DNA of 64,000 nucleotides from Hyaloraphidium curvatum. Its lineage: Eukaryota > Monoblepharomycota > Hyaloraphidiomycetes > Hyaloraphidiales > Hyaloraphidiaceae. Positions 1-12,372 of this stretch are shown in pieces (position 1 is the stretch's first letter; the number at the start of each line of letters is the position of its first letter). The DNA lies in contig JAIVFI010000035.1 of the NCBI GenBank assembly GCA_025558095.1, forward strand, positions 372,001 through 436,000. The letters are read 5' to 3'. A program made the translations under genes and the position numbers. Under the pieces are notes generated by a model that searched no databases, had not been told where the DNA came from, and saw only the letters and a program-made list of their open reading frames with translations.

Positions 1-240
1 TGGAGCAGACAGAACGGAAGCTTCCTAATGGTGGCATAGCTGAGCGCACAGCCCGCAATGTACTGGCTGCGAGCATCGCCGCTTCGTTCCAATGTTGAGT
101 TGTTGATCACCGCGAACTCACGCCTTCGACTACACTACCGGAAGCGCGGACGATCGCCTGGTGCTGCGCCATAATCAGTCTATATCCAACAAGCATGTAC
201 AGGGTGTCTTTGTGTGGTATCGCGGCTATCCTTCCAACTC
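1..240. other. window edge, no gene seen
   Basis: Sequence downstream of the remodeller stop codon. Frames here are short and show no family signature. It probably holds the 3' end of the neighbouring transcript. Confidence 0.4.
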
Positions 241-3200
241 TCACTCCTCGGAGGCACCCGCCCTCGGCGCAACGCCCGAGCGATCGGCGAGAGCATCCGC
301 GTTCTCATTGGTCCACTCGCCCTCAGCAATCTCCTCGAATCGCGTGCCAGCACCTTTGGCGGGTGAGGACTTTTTGGAGGCGCGGCCCTTGCCCTTCTTC
401 ACCGGCGACTTCGAATCCTTGCCGTCCGCGTCGCCGAAGCTGCGGTCCAAGAGCTTCTCGAGTTCCTCGTCCGTCAAGATCGATTCAGGCGCCGGCACCT
501 CCTCGCCTTCCCCTTTCCCAAGATTGACGCTCTCTGCATCTGTTCCGTACAGCGCCTGTGCCAGATCATCCAGAGACAGATTTGCCCGCGTGAGCAAGCT
601 CTTGGTTCCTGGGAGGGCCCGCATCGCGCCGCCCTGAATGACGAGCTTCTCGAGCTTGCGCTTCGAGCGCGCTTTCTCGATGATCTTGGCCTCCACCGTC
701 CCCTCGGTGACGAGACGATACACCACCACCGGTTTGGTCTGGCCGATTCGGTGCGCACGGTCTTGTGCTTGCAGATCGGCTTGGGGGTTCTGGGCGGGGG
801 CAAATGAGCTACGAACCACAGACTGTAGTGGGGACGCTGGAGCTCACCCAATCCGAGTCGTACAAAATAACCGTGTCCGCAGCGACGAGATTGATGCCCA
901 GGCCACCGGCCCTGGTGCTGAGAAGAAAGATCCTAACATCCGGGTCGTTGTTGAAGGCGTCGATGGCGATTTTGCGGTCCTCCAGGCTGACACCGCCATC
1001 CAACCGCGAGCACTGCCAGCCCTTGTACTCCTGGAACCATTCCTCCAGGATGTAAAGCACATTGACCATTTGCGAAAAGATCAGGACCTGGTAATGCGGC
1101 GTTTCAGTCATCGTTTGCAAAGTGTGTGCCGGCCAAGGCTCACCTTGTGCCCCTGGGCAAAGAGGGCGGGAAGGAGGCGCTCCAACAGAAGCATTTTGCC
1201 GCTCTTGGTGACAATGTCCGGAAGCTTTTCCTTCTTCTTCCCACGCCCGTCCTGCAGCACGCGCCTAACGTTGCCAGCGAGCGACTCGTCCCCGCTGTCG
1301 TCCATGGTTGCGGTCTCGTCCTCGTCCTCCGTGCCCTGGAACAGATACGGATGGTTGCAGATCTTCCTGAGCTGCATGAGCAGGTTGTTGAGGCTCCCCC
1401 GCCCCCCCCGAGCCAGCATCTCCTTGTGCGCAACCTTGACGGCCAGCTTCATCGCCTCTTTCTTCTCTGCCGCCGCGGCCACGGCCCGGCCGATTGCAAA
1501 CTCGCTGCCCGTGTCGACGTCGTACCGTCCGGTGGCGGATAGGTTCATCGCAGCCGCGCGCTTAGGCCTCTCGCGGCGAACTGCATCGTCGCTGGCCCCG
1601 GAATCAGAAGCCGCGTCATCTTCGACATCGACGGTGGAAGCAGTGTCCGAGGCATCGTCTTTGCCAGGCGCTTTGGAGGTCTTGGCAAGGGCAGTGCGGA
1701 GAGCCTGCGATCCAGAGAGGGCGGCCTGGTAGAGCTTCCGCTGATACGGAACAAGCGGAGCAAAGAGAAGGTACTCTTTCTTCTTTGGCAGTGATGCTTC
1801 GACTAACGCGAAGGTCAGCTGCTTAGAGGAGGTTGGGCGACCGAGGGCCTACCATCCGACTTGACCCGGCGCAGGATGAACGGCCGCAGGATCGTGTGGA
1901 GGTGCGTGACAACCTTGTCCTTCTCCTCCTTGTTGATGATGCTCGCCTCGCCTCCTGCGTTCGAGAGATCCGACTCGAAGTCGAACCACGACTGGAACTC
2001 CTGCAGCGATGAGAAAACCTCGGGCAGGCAGAAGTTGAGGAGCGACCAGAGCTAGGAAAGGCGTGAGAAGGGCCACCAAGGCGCCAAACAGGTCCTCACC
2101 TCCGCAAGATTGTTCTGAAGCGGCGTCCCCGTAAGCAGCAGCCTGTTTTCCGAATTCATGCTCTTCAGGTCCCGCAAAAGCTTCGAATCCATGTTCTTGA
2201 GCCTGTGCCCCTCGTCGACGATCAGGTACTTGAACCTGTACGTGCTGAACGCCTGTCGATCCCGGATGGCAATCTCGTAGGACGTCACGATGACAGGCTG
2301 ATCGTGTTCCGGCAGCCGAGCGAGCGTGTTGCGAAGGTCCTGCCGCTCGGAAGGGTTGCCGTGGTACCGCATCACCTTGAGCAGCGGCGCAAACCTGGCG
2401 ACATATGCTTTGGCACACGTTCGAGCGACGTTTCGGAGCACGCACCTCGCAAACTCGGCGATCCAGTTGTCCAGCACACTCAACGGTCCCACGATGAGGA
2501 TGGGACCTTGCACGTTCATCCCACGCAGGTGCGCGATGAAGGCGATCGTCTGGATCGTCTTCCCGAGCCCCATTTCGTCCGCGAGAATGCCGTTGAAGCC
2601 GTTCTCGTAAAGAGTGATCATCCATTCGGTTCCAAAAAGCTGGTAGTCCCGCATCAACCCTCCCGTAACCAGCGCGGGCTGCCGCGGCTGCAGGGGAGCC
2701 GGCATCTCCGGAAACATGACGGTTTTCGCCGGTCCTTCGAACATGCCGGGTCCGGGTTGCTTCTTCGTGGTCTTCGCCTTCTTGGGCGCAGCATCCTCGT
2801 CGCCTTCATCGTCAGCGGGGGTTTTGCGCTTGCGGGGGGGGGCGGGAGCTGCAGCAGTGGAGGCGGCCGTGCTGTCGCGGAGGGATCGCCGCTCCGGTGC
2901 CTGGTCTGCGTCGTCACCGCCAGCCGATTTCTTCCTCCGGCCCTTTTTCTGCTTCCAGGATGCGGTTGAACGATGGATTGACGTTTGTGGCCGAGCTTCC
3001 CACCTTGGGCTGTGCCACCGCGGCCTCCTCCTTTTCGGACGCCTCCGCGCTGGCCTGCTGACCTTCAGCATCCATGGCCTGCTTGTGGTCGAGCATTTCC
3101 ACTCTTGCTTTCTCGAGGTTTTCTGTTACCCAGTTGGTGAACACGCCGGCCTTTTCGATGAGTCTGAAAAGTGATTCCTTCCTGGAAGAGACGATGCCCC

Positions 3201-3524
3201 TAAGTTGTTGCGAAGAGTCGCCGCCACAGGCTCTTACCTCCTGTACGCGGCATCCTCGTCCTCCGTCAGCTTTCTCGTCGGCGCCTTCACCTCGAGCTTC
3301 GGCAGCGATTCGTCCTTGAAGACGTTCAGCTCGTCGGGGAGCTGAAACGTCTCCACCGTGGGATCCCCCTTCGGCGCCGCAGATGCCCCCGCTCGTGCAG
3401 GTTCCGGGTTCTCCAGATGGTCCACAAGGGTGTCCTGCTCCTCAGCGACCGCTTCCCGGCGCATTTTCGTCGGTGGTCCGTCGGTCCCGGCGCGGTTCGG
3501 GGACTCTACTTGCGTCCCAATCAT
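241..3524 (-). CDS. SNF2-family chromatin remodelling ATPase, Lsh/HELLS/Irc5 type
   Basis: ATP-driven DNA translocase of the SNF2 superfamily, expected in the nucleus; the family (HELLS/LSH, plant DDM1, yeast Irc5) acts on nucleosomes and silent chromatin. Exons 3524-3238, 3181-3004, 2948-2446, 2394-2100, 2051-1853, 1802-1144, 1087-848 and 789-241 join in phase to give 969 residues. Visible helicase motifs are ADEMGLGKT (Walker A), VDEGH (motif II), TGTPLQNN (III) and, in the second lobe, [11 protein letters not shown] and [11 protein letters not shown] (VI). A basic run (KKKGRRKK) follows the acidic N-terminus, and the C-terminus is Lys/Ser-rich. The seven introns are 48-58 nt. The start is the first in-frame ATG that keeps exon 1 in phase. 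It is divergent from the mitochondrial carrier. Assignment to the Lsh/Irc5 branch, rather than ISWI or CHD, rests on the uninterrupted core and lack of SANT or chromodomains. Confidence 0.88.
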
Positions 3525-3864
3525 TGTCGCGAAGTGCAAAAGGTCCAAAATGAAGCCCGGGAAGCTTTTCGGTCGCTGAAGCGCCGCCGACGGGCTCAAG
3601 CTGGAAGTGCAAGATGGGTTGGAAGGCGGGGGCCCGGAAGGTTCCCGCCCGCCTTTCGCGAGGCCAACACTGAATCAGAGGCAGGTATATCTGCGGGCCT
3701 TGCAAAACTTTCAGAAGTCTTTTAGGAACGCGTGCGCTTCGGTGTCGCCAGGTGGATTCGACGGGGGACTTCGAATCGCCGCCCACTTGCTCGGCTCTCG
3801 CGGCGTTGGCTGCGCATCATCACACACGCTCATCTCGGACCCAGTCGGTGGCGGCCCCGGCGCG
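3525..3864. promoter_or_regulatory. shared intergenic region of a divergent gene pair
   Basis: 340 bp between the start codons of the remodeller (minus) and the carrier (plus), so it should hold both promoters. Frames reading across it are shadows. No clear TATA box was seen. Confidence 0.5.
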
Positions 3865-5377
3865 ATGTCGCGGGGAAGTCCGCCACCGAACGATGCAAAG
3901 GGGCCATCCGGACCTTCGCCTGACGCGGAAGCCCGGAGAGGAGGGCGCCTACCCCCCGAGATTGTTGAGCTCATTGTCCGACACCGAACGACCCTTGCCG
4001 CTACCGCGTCTGCGATCGTTGGAGTCGGCTTCGGCTTTCCCTTCGACGCTCTAAAGACAAGAATGCAAACCTCAAAGTTCCCGAGCATGGACGCCTGCTT
4101 GAAGCACATGTACCGTACCGAGGGTATCAACGCGTTCTACCGCGGCTGCCTGCCCACGATCGGGATCGTCGCCCTCCTGAGGAGCGTCACCTTCTTTACT
4201 TATCACCGGAGCCGCGAGACTGTTCTCCATCGGGCGTTTCCGCTGGCGGGCGAGGACCCGAAGCTGCAGTCGGAGGACATCCTCGTGGGACCGGCCTGGC
4301 AGCGGCCCACGTGGCAGCTTTTCGCTGCGAGCTTTATCGCCGGTGCCGCTTCTGGGGCCGTGCAGGCTTCCATCAACGCCCCGATGGAGCTCATAAAGAT
4401 TGCGAGGCAGCTGGAGCGCGTTTTGGAGGAGGAGGGCCGGGCGTTACGTGCAAAAGTCAAGGGGGCGGCCTCTGTGGGCTTTGGTGCTGGCGCTGCTGGC
4501 TCCGCCGGAACAGCGATTGTTCCGCCGCCCAAGGACGCTCCGGTGCCGCCCGCAGCCTCTTCGAAACCTGCCTCTACCTCTGTTCCGGGACCCAAAGATA
4601 CCCAAACTCCCGGCTCTTCGCGCTCCTTTCACACTTCTTCCCGAGCTCTTCAGAATGCGGCTCGCGGGCTTCACACCGCACCTCTTCCGGAGTCAATGTG
4701 GGACAGGCTTTTTGGACGGCATTCCTCTATCGGAACGGCCATGCGGATAGTCAAGCGGGCTGGCGTCGGCGGCTTGTACACGGGGCTTGGACTTCACGTC
4801 ATGCGGGACACCTTGGGCACAGGGCTCTACTGGATGGGCTACGAATCCTTCAAGCACAACGCTCTCTTGTGGCGTGGGTATCGATCTGCGTTGGTTCGCC
4901 GCCATTTGTCTCACACGGGCTTGTAGTGGATCCGGATAGCCCCTTCCGCGGCCCCCCTTTGCACATGGTCGCTGGCGCCCTCGCGGGGTGCTACACGTGG
5001 CTAATCTCGTTCCCAATAGGCATGTGCTTGTCACTCCCTTGCCGATTGATCATTCACACTCGTTGGCCGCAGATTTGGTCAAGTCGGTCGTGCAGAAGAG
5101 CGCACTTATCTCCTTCATGGTGCCGCGCGGCGAGGCAAAGCGGAAGACGGCATGGGGGGTGGTCGAGAAAAGGATGCGCGTGGACGGCATCCGCGGGCTC
5201 TACTTTGGAATCGGCGCTACGCTCGTCAGGTAGGTGCCGACGAGCTGCAGAACACGGAACTCGCAACTGATGGTCGTCTCCAGGGCGGCGCCGATCCACG
5301 CACTCAACTTCCTAGTGTACGAGAAAGTGCTCGAATTGGTCAGAAATCTGCGGGATCAGGCGGACGATATACCCTAG
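3865..5377 (+). CDS. mitochondrial carrier family (SLC25) transporter
   Basis: Three-repeat inner-membrane solute carrier of 450 residues. Exons are 3865-4873, 4927-5019, 5073-5229 and 5284-5377. Each repeat carries the carrier signature: PFDALKTRMQ in repeat 1, PMELIKIARQ in repeat 2 and PIDLVKSVVQ in repeat 3. A low-complexity Ala/Pro/Ser insert of about 80 residues lies between helices of repeat 2, which is longer than usual (typical carriers are ~300 residues). Intron 2 (5020-5072) starts with GC, not GT; only this splice restores the third PxDxxK motif. The start is the ATG before MSRGSPPP; an upstream in-frame start at 3607 would overlap the promoter of the divergent neighbour. The substrate cannot be read with confidence. 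Confidence 0.87.
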
Positions 5378-5621
5378 ATTGTTGCTTTTGTCTGCTCATT
5401 GCAATCTCTGTAATCTTGACTTTACTGCCCCTCGTTCTTGCCTTGTCGTTCTGCCGTTCATTTTCTTACCATGTAACCTATTTCTTTGCTCTTGCCATTG
5501 CCATCCACGGCAATCTGTCGCCGTAGGCCTTCAATCTAGGTCCCTCGCCTTCCTTCCGTTTCGGTCGGGGTGCGGCAAAGCCGCGGCCGCCTGCAATCGG
5601 GGACGAGCGTCCAGCCAAACA

Positions 5622-7468
5622 ATGGCACGTCTGCGGTGCGCTACCTCCAGCGGGCTGCAGACCTATGTGCTCGGCGTGATCACCGGGATCCTCTTTGTCT
5701 TGTGGCTGCAGCCGCAGCAGCTGCCGGCGCCTCACAGCAGCGTCTCGGTGGTGACAACGGTGTCGGACGGGCGATACCCTTCCGGGACGGTCGGGGACGT
5801 CAAGCTTCCTGCTGCCGACTCCAAACCGTGCCAATGTCCCGTCTGCACGCCGTGCACGGCTGGGGCTTCGGCGGCTGGCCCGCAGGAGAGGGGCGCGGCC
5901 GGAGAGGGGGGGCAGCCCGGCACGACGGACCCGGCGTTCCTCGTCGGCAACGTCGAGAGGACCTACTACAGCCCGCTGATAAAGCAGCTGGCCGATTTCG
6001 GCCCGCCAGAGGCCTCGTGCCTTCCCTCCCTCGATGACTCTGCGCCGGCGGTGTTCCCGCCAAAGAAGCGCAAGTTCGATATGGTCCTCATCCTCGCGCA
6101 GGGCCGTTCGGGCTCCACTTCCCTCATGCGACTGCTGAACACCATTCCTTGCTACAACATTCGCGGGGAGAACCTATTTCTATTCGCCAAGCTCATGGGC
6201 GCGGGCAAGGGAGGGCCGCTGATGGCCGACACCCTGCGCGAGTCGGCTCTCAAGCTCCAGGCACACTACGTGCACCCGTGGAACGAGACCCGGTACCGCG
6301 AGCCGAAGCTGCCGAAGAAGCCGTCGTACTTCAACCGCTTCGATATGGCCCGTCTGGACGACCTGTCGAAGCTCGCGGTTTATGAGGTGCTCCAGCACGT
6401 GCCCGGCTACGTGACCTCTGGATTCAAGGAGCTTCGCCTCTTCAACCTGAACGCGTACCAGTACAACATGTCGATCAATTTCCTGGATCACTGGACCACG
6501 CTGTTCCCTCGGACGGCCATCATCTTTGGCTACCGCGAGAAGGACATCATGAACAGCGCATGGTGGAAGGATTCCGACCGCGCCTGGACGGAGAAGCTTT
6601 TGAAGCAGCAGTTGGAGTGGTTCCGCGAAATCCACGACCTGGTCAATTCCCGGAAGCGCTTCGGGGCCGGCGTCGAATCCGTGATGGTCGAGTTTGACGA
6701 CCTAGTGGCCTGCAATGATGGCCCGTCGAGCGGCTTGAAGCAAGCGTATGATATGCTGGGGGAGAAATTCGACGCTGCCAACTGCCAGGCGCTGATGCAG
6801 AATAACGTCGAGGACATGGGCTTGGCCGCTTCCGAGTCCAACTTCAAGGCCGAACAGGTCGGTGGCCGCCGCCTGCTGCTTCATCCGGTAATCGACGATG
6901 CTGACGGATCTCGCAGGGATTCAAGAGCTGGTTCTACGGCTATCGGGAGCTGTCGGGCGGCAAGCTGTCCGACTTCCGGCACCTCAACTTCAGCCGTCCG
7001 ATCGCGAACGGCGGTAACGAGAAGGAGTTCATCGGCCCCAAGCAGGATGGGACTTTCGACGAAATCTACTCGATCCGCCGCAACTACCAGCGGCCGGCGA
7101 TCCCCGATCGGAAGAAGGACCTTGCCTATGCCGCATGCCGGCAGTGGCACGCTGACACCGAATCTGCGAACGTCAAGATCACCCTCTCTGCCTACGGTGT
7201 GCCCGGTCGGTGCGACAAAGACGCCAAGCTGGTGATGAAGCTCCTCAAGGACGGATCGGAGGTGCTCCACGAGAAGGAGATTGAGCTCACCAACAACGGC
7301 GAAGCTTCGCCGCCGCCGTATGAGGCGAACGTGATAACGGGGCTTCCGAAAGGCACAGTTTTGGAGCTGTGCTTGGAGCCGAGAGCCAGGGTGTGCGAAG
7401 GACTTGGGGTGAGGATGGTAGTGAACCGGCACGGACCGCCCCGATCAAAGAAGCCGGCAGAGAGGTAA
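5622..7468 (+). CDS. type II membrane protein with sulfotransferase-like domain
   Basis: Exons 5622-6857 and 6917-7468 (phase-0 intron, 59 nt) give 595 residues. A short cytoplasmic start is followed by one hydrophobic segment (about residues 14-30, TYVLGVITGILFVLWL) and a Pro/Ser-rich stem, the layout of Golgi transferases. The lumenal part has a P-loop-like PAPS-binding motif, QGRSGSTSLMRLL, soon after the stem, and a later FGYRE segment. Sulfotransferases of this fold move sulfate from PAPS to carbohydrate or protein acceptors; the acceptor here is unknown. The C-terminal ~100 residues look like a separate beta-rich domain. The ATG at 5622 was chosen because it directly precedes the membrane anchor; the frame is open further upstream. 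Confidence 0.78.
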
Positions 7469-7693
7469 CGCTTTATTCTACAACATGGCAGTGGATCTCT
7501 AGAGCAAAGCCGCGTCGTGCTTCTTCACCCCGCCGCCTCCGTTAGGGCAGCGCGGGCGGCCGCGCGGCACCCAAACCAGACTTTCTTCGGCCACTGTGAA
7601 ACAGAGCTGCGGAAACGCCACGGGAGACAAATGGGCCATCGATAAGGACTCGTTAAGCTTCGAGTCATTCAAGGAGTCTGCCGGAGCTTCAAG

Positions 7694-10298
7694 ATGAGCT
7701 CCGGCGCCAGTCCCGAAGCCGGTCCGGCGCGGAAGCGCGTCTCGAAGGCCTGCGACGGCTGTTACGCCCGGAGGCACAAATGCGATGGAATGAACCCGTG
7801 TCAGCGATGCCTGGAGACCGGCATCGATTGCCGCTACGACCGGTGGGCGGGGCGCCCGGTGTTGTCTTGGCCCGCGTCGCTCACCGGCATCTGTCAGCGT
7901 CGCCCGTAAGCGCGGACCGCAGGGGCCCGGAAAGCGCGCCAAGACGGCGGAGTCGCAGATGCCACACATCAAGGAGGAGGAGCAGGCCACCTCGGGTGCC
8001 GCATCGCCCGCGTTTGCCCCGAGCGGCTTCTTTTCCTCGGCACCAGCGTCGATGGGATCCATGTCGATGGTTCCCTCGGCACCGGCACCGAATCCTCTGC
8101 AGTTCCTCTCGCTCGGCTTGGGACGCGATGCTCCGAACCCCAGGACCCTGCTACCGCCCCCGCCGATCCTCAAGAAGCTCGTTGCCGCCTTCTTCAACCA
8201 CGTGCACCCCTTCATCCAGATCATCCATCGCCACTCCTTTTTGGAAGACCTGTCGGCACAGTCGCCTCTTTTGCTCCTGAGCGTTTGCGGCTCTCTGAGC
8301 GGGCGGGCAATCCCGGAACTAGACGCCGAGGCGGAGGCCCACGCAGAGCGCTGCCTCGAGGCAGGATGTGGGTCGCCGTGCTACTCGTTTCTCCGTCTGG
8401 AGATGGACTACTAACTGCGCGTCACCTCAGACGGCCTCATCATTCCCTCGATGATCTCGCCCGAACCTGTCTCCCTTGATGTCGTTCTGGCCTCCCTCCA
8501 CTTCGACCATGCCGCCGGCAACCGCTCGAACCCGCACATTGTGGACCGCTGGCTCGGCTTTTCGATCGCGTCGATGATGCAGAGGGGATTGAACGTCGAG
8601 GCGGATTTCGGCACCGATCTCGTGAAGCGCGAGCAGGGCCGCAGGGCGTGGTGGCGCTTGTATTCCTACGAGCGGGCGTCGGCCATGCAGGCAGGACGTA
8701 TATGCCTCATCTCCGAGGACGCTAACTTGCTCAGGCTGCCGGTCTCGGACGTGGTGTGGGGCATGCCGACCAATCAAGGGGCTTCTGCCATGGCGGCGGC
8801 GCCGCCGCGGTTTCTGCCGGGCTCGATCGAGCGGTCTTTGGCGGCGCTTCAGGCCGGGGAGCTGCGGGGCTGGAATCCTCTGGAGCAGACTCTTTTCCTG
8901 CTTTCCACCTACGGCCACGTCAACCGAGTTGTGCTCGGGCTGCGGGACGCGGACTGGGGAACGGCCGCCTCGTCGCCGAGCCCTCTCATGAGGATCCTGG
9001 AGGAACAAAGGCACTCGCTCCTCAAGGTGCTTGACCTCTTGTGGGAAGGCCTCGACGAGCCCGTCAAGAGGCTCGACGAGGATCCCATGAGGTTCGCCAA
9101 AGAAGCGTCGTACGTCGATGGCCGGTGGTCGTGGATCGGTGCCGAGGATGATCCCATGACGCTCTGCATGCTCATCCTCTACCGCACTCTTCGGATCCTC
9201 CTTGTTTCCCCTCCGGATCTCTCCCGCATGATCTCCACGCAGGGCTGGCTGTTTTCGCCTGACTTCATCGCTGCCGTGCACCACGCTGGGGCGATTTCAC
9301 GGCTTTTGGAGGCGGTGATGGCAACGAACCAGGATCTCAACTTTGTCCACCCTTGTCTGGGATTCTGCGTCGTCACTGCGGCCAGCGTTCACGTGGCCTT
9401 GGTCAGAGCGCTTCGAATGGTTCCGGCGCGACCGGCTTTGCCCGGGCCTTCGGACACCGATCAGGGACACATGGTTGCGTTGGTGCAGGTGCAGGCGCAG
9501 GCGCTGCGCGACGTGGAGGTCAACATTCGTGCCTTGGAGGGCCTCGGAAAGCGGTGGAAACTGGCAGCCAAGACAGGCCGCGCGTTGCGACAAGCCTTGG
9601 AGGTGATGGACTGGGACGGACTCGAGGTGGAGTTGGGCTCAATTCGCCGTCTCGCCGGTGCCGGCAAGGGAACCGGGGCCGACCGCAGCGTCATTGGCGA
9701 TGGCGGGCCGAATGCGAATGGTGCGGAGGATGTCGAAGAAGAACAAAGCACGCGCAACACCGAGGGATTTGCCCTCAAGGTGCTTGCCGATCTTGCTGAA
9801 GCGCAAATGCGCTCCAAGGCAATGGAAGCCGCAGAAGCCGAGCGCGTTGAAGGGCGCACGGGAAGCTTTGCCTCGGAGCGCGCTGCTTTCGGTTCGCTGG
9901 ATGAGACGTTCCAGGAGTCGCGGTCTCCCGCTGCCAACTCCGCGATGCCTGTCGGCAGCTTACTCGCTCAGCAAAGTGCACGGCAAGGACTCTGGATCGG
10001 CGACCCGCGACCGGGCAGCTCGGTCATGCCCACTGTGGCCAACCCGGCAATGCGGGGGCTATTCAACCAGGGCCTGTCGCCTCTATCTGTTCCCTCTCCA
10101 GGCTTCTCCGGCGCGGCCACACCAGAGCAAACGGCATCAGTGCCTTCAGGACTGCCGGCGCAGTCATTCTTCCCGAACGCCGAGGGCATTGATTCGTGGC
10201 CCACGGGCAACGGACAGGCGGCGCCGTTTCAGCAGGACGACCTGGCGATGCTGTTCAGTGGGGTGGGCGGCAACACCGACATCATCTTTTGGCAGTAG
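7694..10298 (+). CDS. Zn2Cys6 fungal transcription factor
   Basis: Exons 7694-7842, 7898-8367 and 8431-10298 give 828 residues. The N-terminus carries a complete binuclear zinc cluster with cysteines at 20, 23, 30, 36, 39 and 46 (CX2CX6CX5CX2CX6C), followed after intron 1 by a basic linker (RKRGPQGPGKR). The middle section, with AFFNHVHPFIQIIHRHSFLE and then REQGRRAWWRLYSYERA, is the fungal-specific transcription factor regulatory region. The C-terminus is low complexity (Gln, Pro, Ser, Gly), as in activation domains. The targets are unknown. The next gene, a hydrolase, ends 198 bp downstream on the other strand. Confidence 0.9.
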
Positions 10299-10495
10299 TG
10301 GGACTTTCGCACGGACGTGGGAATCGCGATGGCCGCTGCGGCCGCGACGGCGCACGCGGCGATGAAGAGCGGGTGGCGATACCAGGGCCGCGTCGCAGCC
10401 GGCGCCGCGACCTTCTTTTGTATTGTCTACTTCTTCTACATGGGTTTTGAGTTGCTCACGCAAACGTTTCGTACGTTGCCTAGAACCGATCCCCG

Positions 10496-11939
10496 TTAGT
10501 CCGAAGGTTCGAGGAGGCAAAGCCTGACTGCCCGACCAACCTTGAAGAACTCGTCCCGGATCTTCTGGGCTGTGGGATCCGCGAAGGGTAGGTACTGCAT
10601 CCAGACCATCATCACGATCTGTGACGCGGGGTCGATCGCGTAGTAGCTGGAAGCAGGAAAGTATGAACAAGAGATCACAGTAGCTGCGACAGAACCCAAC
10701 GTGTTCAATAGCCCATCCCAGCATAGAGATCCTGCTTTGGGCCCTAGCGGCGAGTCCTGTTTCGTGAGGCAGAAGCCGAGTGTGTGTCCCTTCTCAAGAC
10801 CGTCCCAAGCTTCTTCATAGGTCGAGACTCCGGTCGGGATCCTGCCGATGTGGCCGCTGGCGCCGGGCTCCATCACGTCGGAAAACATGAGCTCCTTAAT
10901 CGTCTCCTCCTTGATGATCCGCTTGCCGTTGGGCGCCACACCGCCGTCCAGCAGGCACTGCAGGAACGCCAGGTAGTCCTTGACCGTCGAGAACATGTCG
11001 CCGCCGCCGCCTTCAAACTCCCGTGCCTCGAAAGGCGCCGAGGGGAGGGTAAACGGAACAAACTGGTCGCCCATATGAAGGGCCGAACTGGCTGTGCGAT
11101 CGGCTTTTGCGGGATCCGGCTATACACCAGTCAGAAGCACTCCCCCAAAGACAGTAGAGTAAACGAACCTTCATCTGGGAATCAACCATACCGAGGGGCT
11201 CGAAGATGTTCTCGCGCATGTACTCGCCCAGCTTCTTGCCCTCAAGAGCCTCCACGATGAGGCCTAGAGTCTCGATCCCCGTGCTGTATTCCCATTTGGT
11301 GCCCGGCTCCCAGAACAGGGGGGCCTCCAGGATGTGGGCTTTCTTGTACGTGCCGAGCCCGGGGTGACCCGTCTTCTGAATGTACTTGGAATAGTTGGGG
11401 TTGACCAATTCGAGCGCCATGCCCGAGGTGTGCGTCGCCAGATGGCGTATTGTCGGCCTCCTCTTCGGATCCTCCAAGATGGGTTCGCCGGCCTCTGTAA
11501 AACCGTGGACGATCTTCTGGTTCTTGAAGCTCGGCAGGATTTCGCCGACCTCGGTGTCGAGGGTGAGCTTCCCGCGCTCGATGAGTTGCGCGATGCAGAG
11601 CGAGGTAACCTGGACAACGTCACCCGGAAACGATTGCGTTCGAGATGGCGGGCGGAGTCACGGGGGTCGTGGGGACGGCCGATGGGGAGCGTTGCTGTCA
11701 CCGTCAGGCGACCTGTCCCAAGCCACAGCCAGCACGCGGAGGGCACGCACCGCTTTGGTCATCGACATCACGGAGAAGATGGAGTCGGCGGCCACATCCT
11801 CGGTCCTCCCGGGTCCGAGCTTTCCGCGAAACTCGTGGAAGACCAGCTTTCCGTCCCGCAGGATGCCCGAGGTGATGCCGGGCACGCCGGCGGCGATGGC
11901 GTCGTCGAGGACCTTGATTATCTTGGACGTGTCCGCCAT
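10496..11939 (-). CDS. serine beta-lactamase-like hydrolase (class C / esterase type)
   Basis: Exons 11939-11751, 11609-11169, 11119-10701 and 10646-10496 give 399 residues. The catalytic Ser-x-x-Lys motif reads SMTK (Ser59, Lys62) at the end of exon 1, the Tyr motif is in KWEYSTG, and the third box is GSLCWDGLLN, where HTG/KTG is replaced as in many eukaryotic family members. Relatives include LACTB-type proteins, fungal esterases and transesterases; most are not lactamases. No signal peptide is visible, so a cytosolic role is likely. Two in-frame codons lie before the ATG but are TTG-led, so 11939 is the start. The 141-nt first intron is long for this window. Confidence 0.85.
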
Positions 11940-12372
11940 GGCCAAGGAAACGCGGAGTGGAGATTCGGCGCGGGATGGAGTGCGCTGTCGGCGAACCGGC
12001 TAAACACGCTTAAACAGGCGCGGGCAGATGACCCGGACAAGGGGTAAAACTCTTTACTGGCTATACCCCTTGGACCAGGACACTCACCGCCTTGCCGTGT
12101 CGCTTGGAGCTCCTCCAGAATGATACAGACAATGCCATTCGTCTGCAACCGTCATGCGAGCACGAAGATCAGCGCCCATTCTGGCCGCAGGGTGCGGTGC
12201 CGCAGCCTGATGACGACCTCCGGATCGTCGCATAAGGTTACTATCTTTTATCATCTAGTGGATCGCTCGTTCTCCGGGCAAGATGTCATCTGGGGGATTC
12301 CGGAGTTGCCTTCAAGCTCGCGTCTCCCATCACACGGAGTTAGCGTCGCATCTCGTCCGCGCGCGAAAGCGA
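11940..12372. other. intergenic, divergent promoters
   Basis: Lies between the start codons of the hydrolase and the YCII protein. Several frames are open but none shows a recognisable domain; the YCII frame continues upstream to 12283. Probably promoter and 5' UTR sequence. Confidence 0.4.

Noticed and set aside
10317-10499. 60-codon frame with a hydrophobic middle downstream of the Zn2Cys6 factor
   Set aside because: It overlaps the likely 3' UTR and the end of the opposite gene, and shows no family signal or codon pattern of its own.
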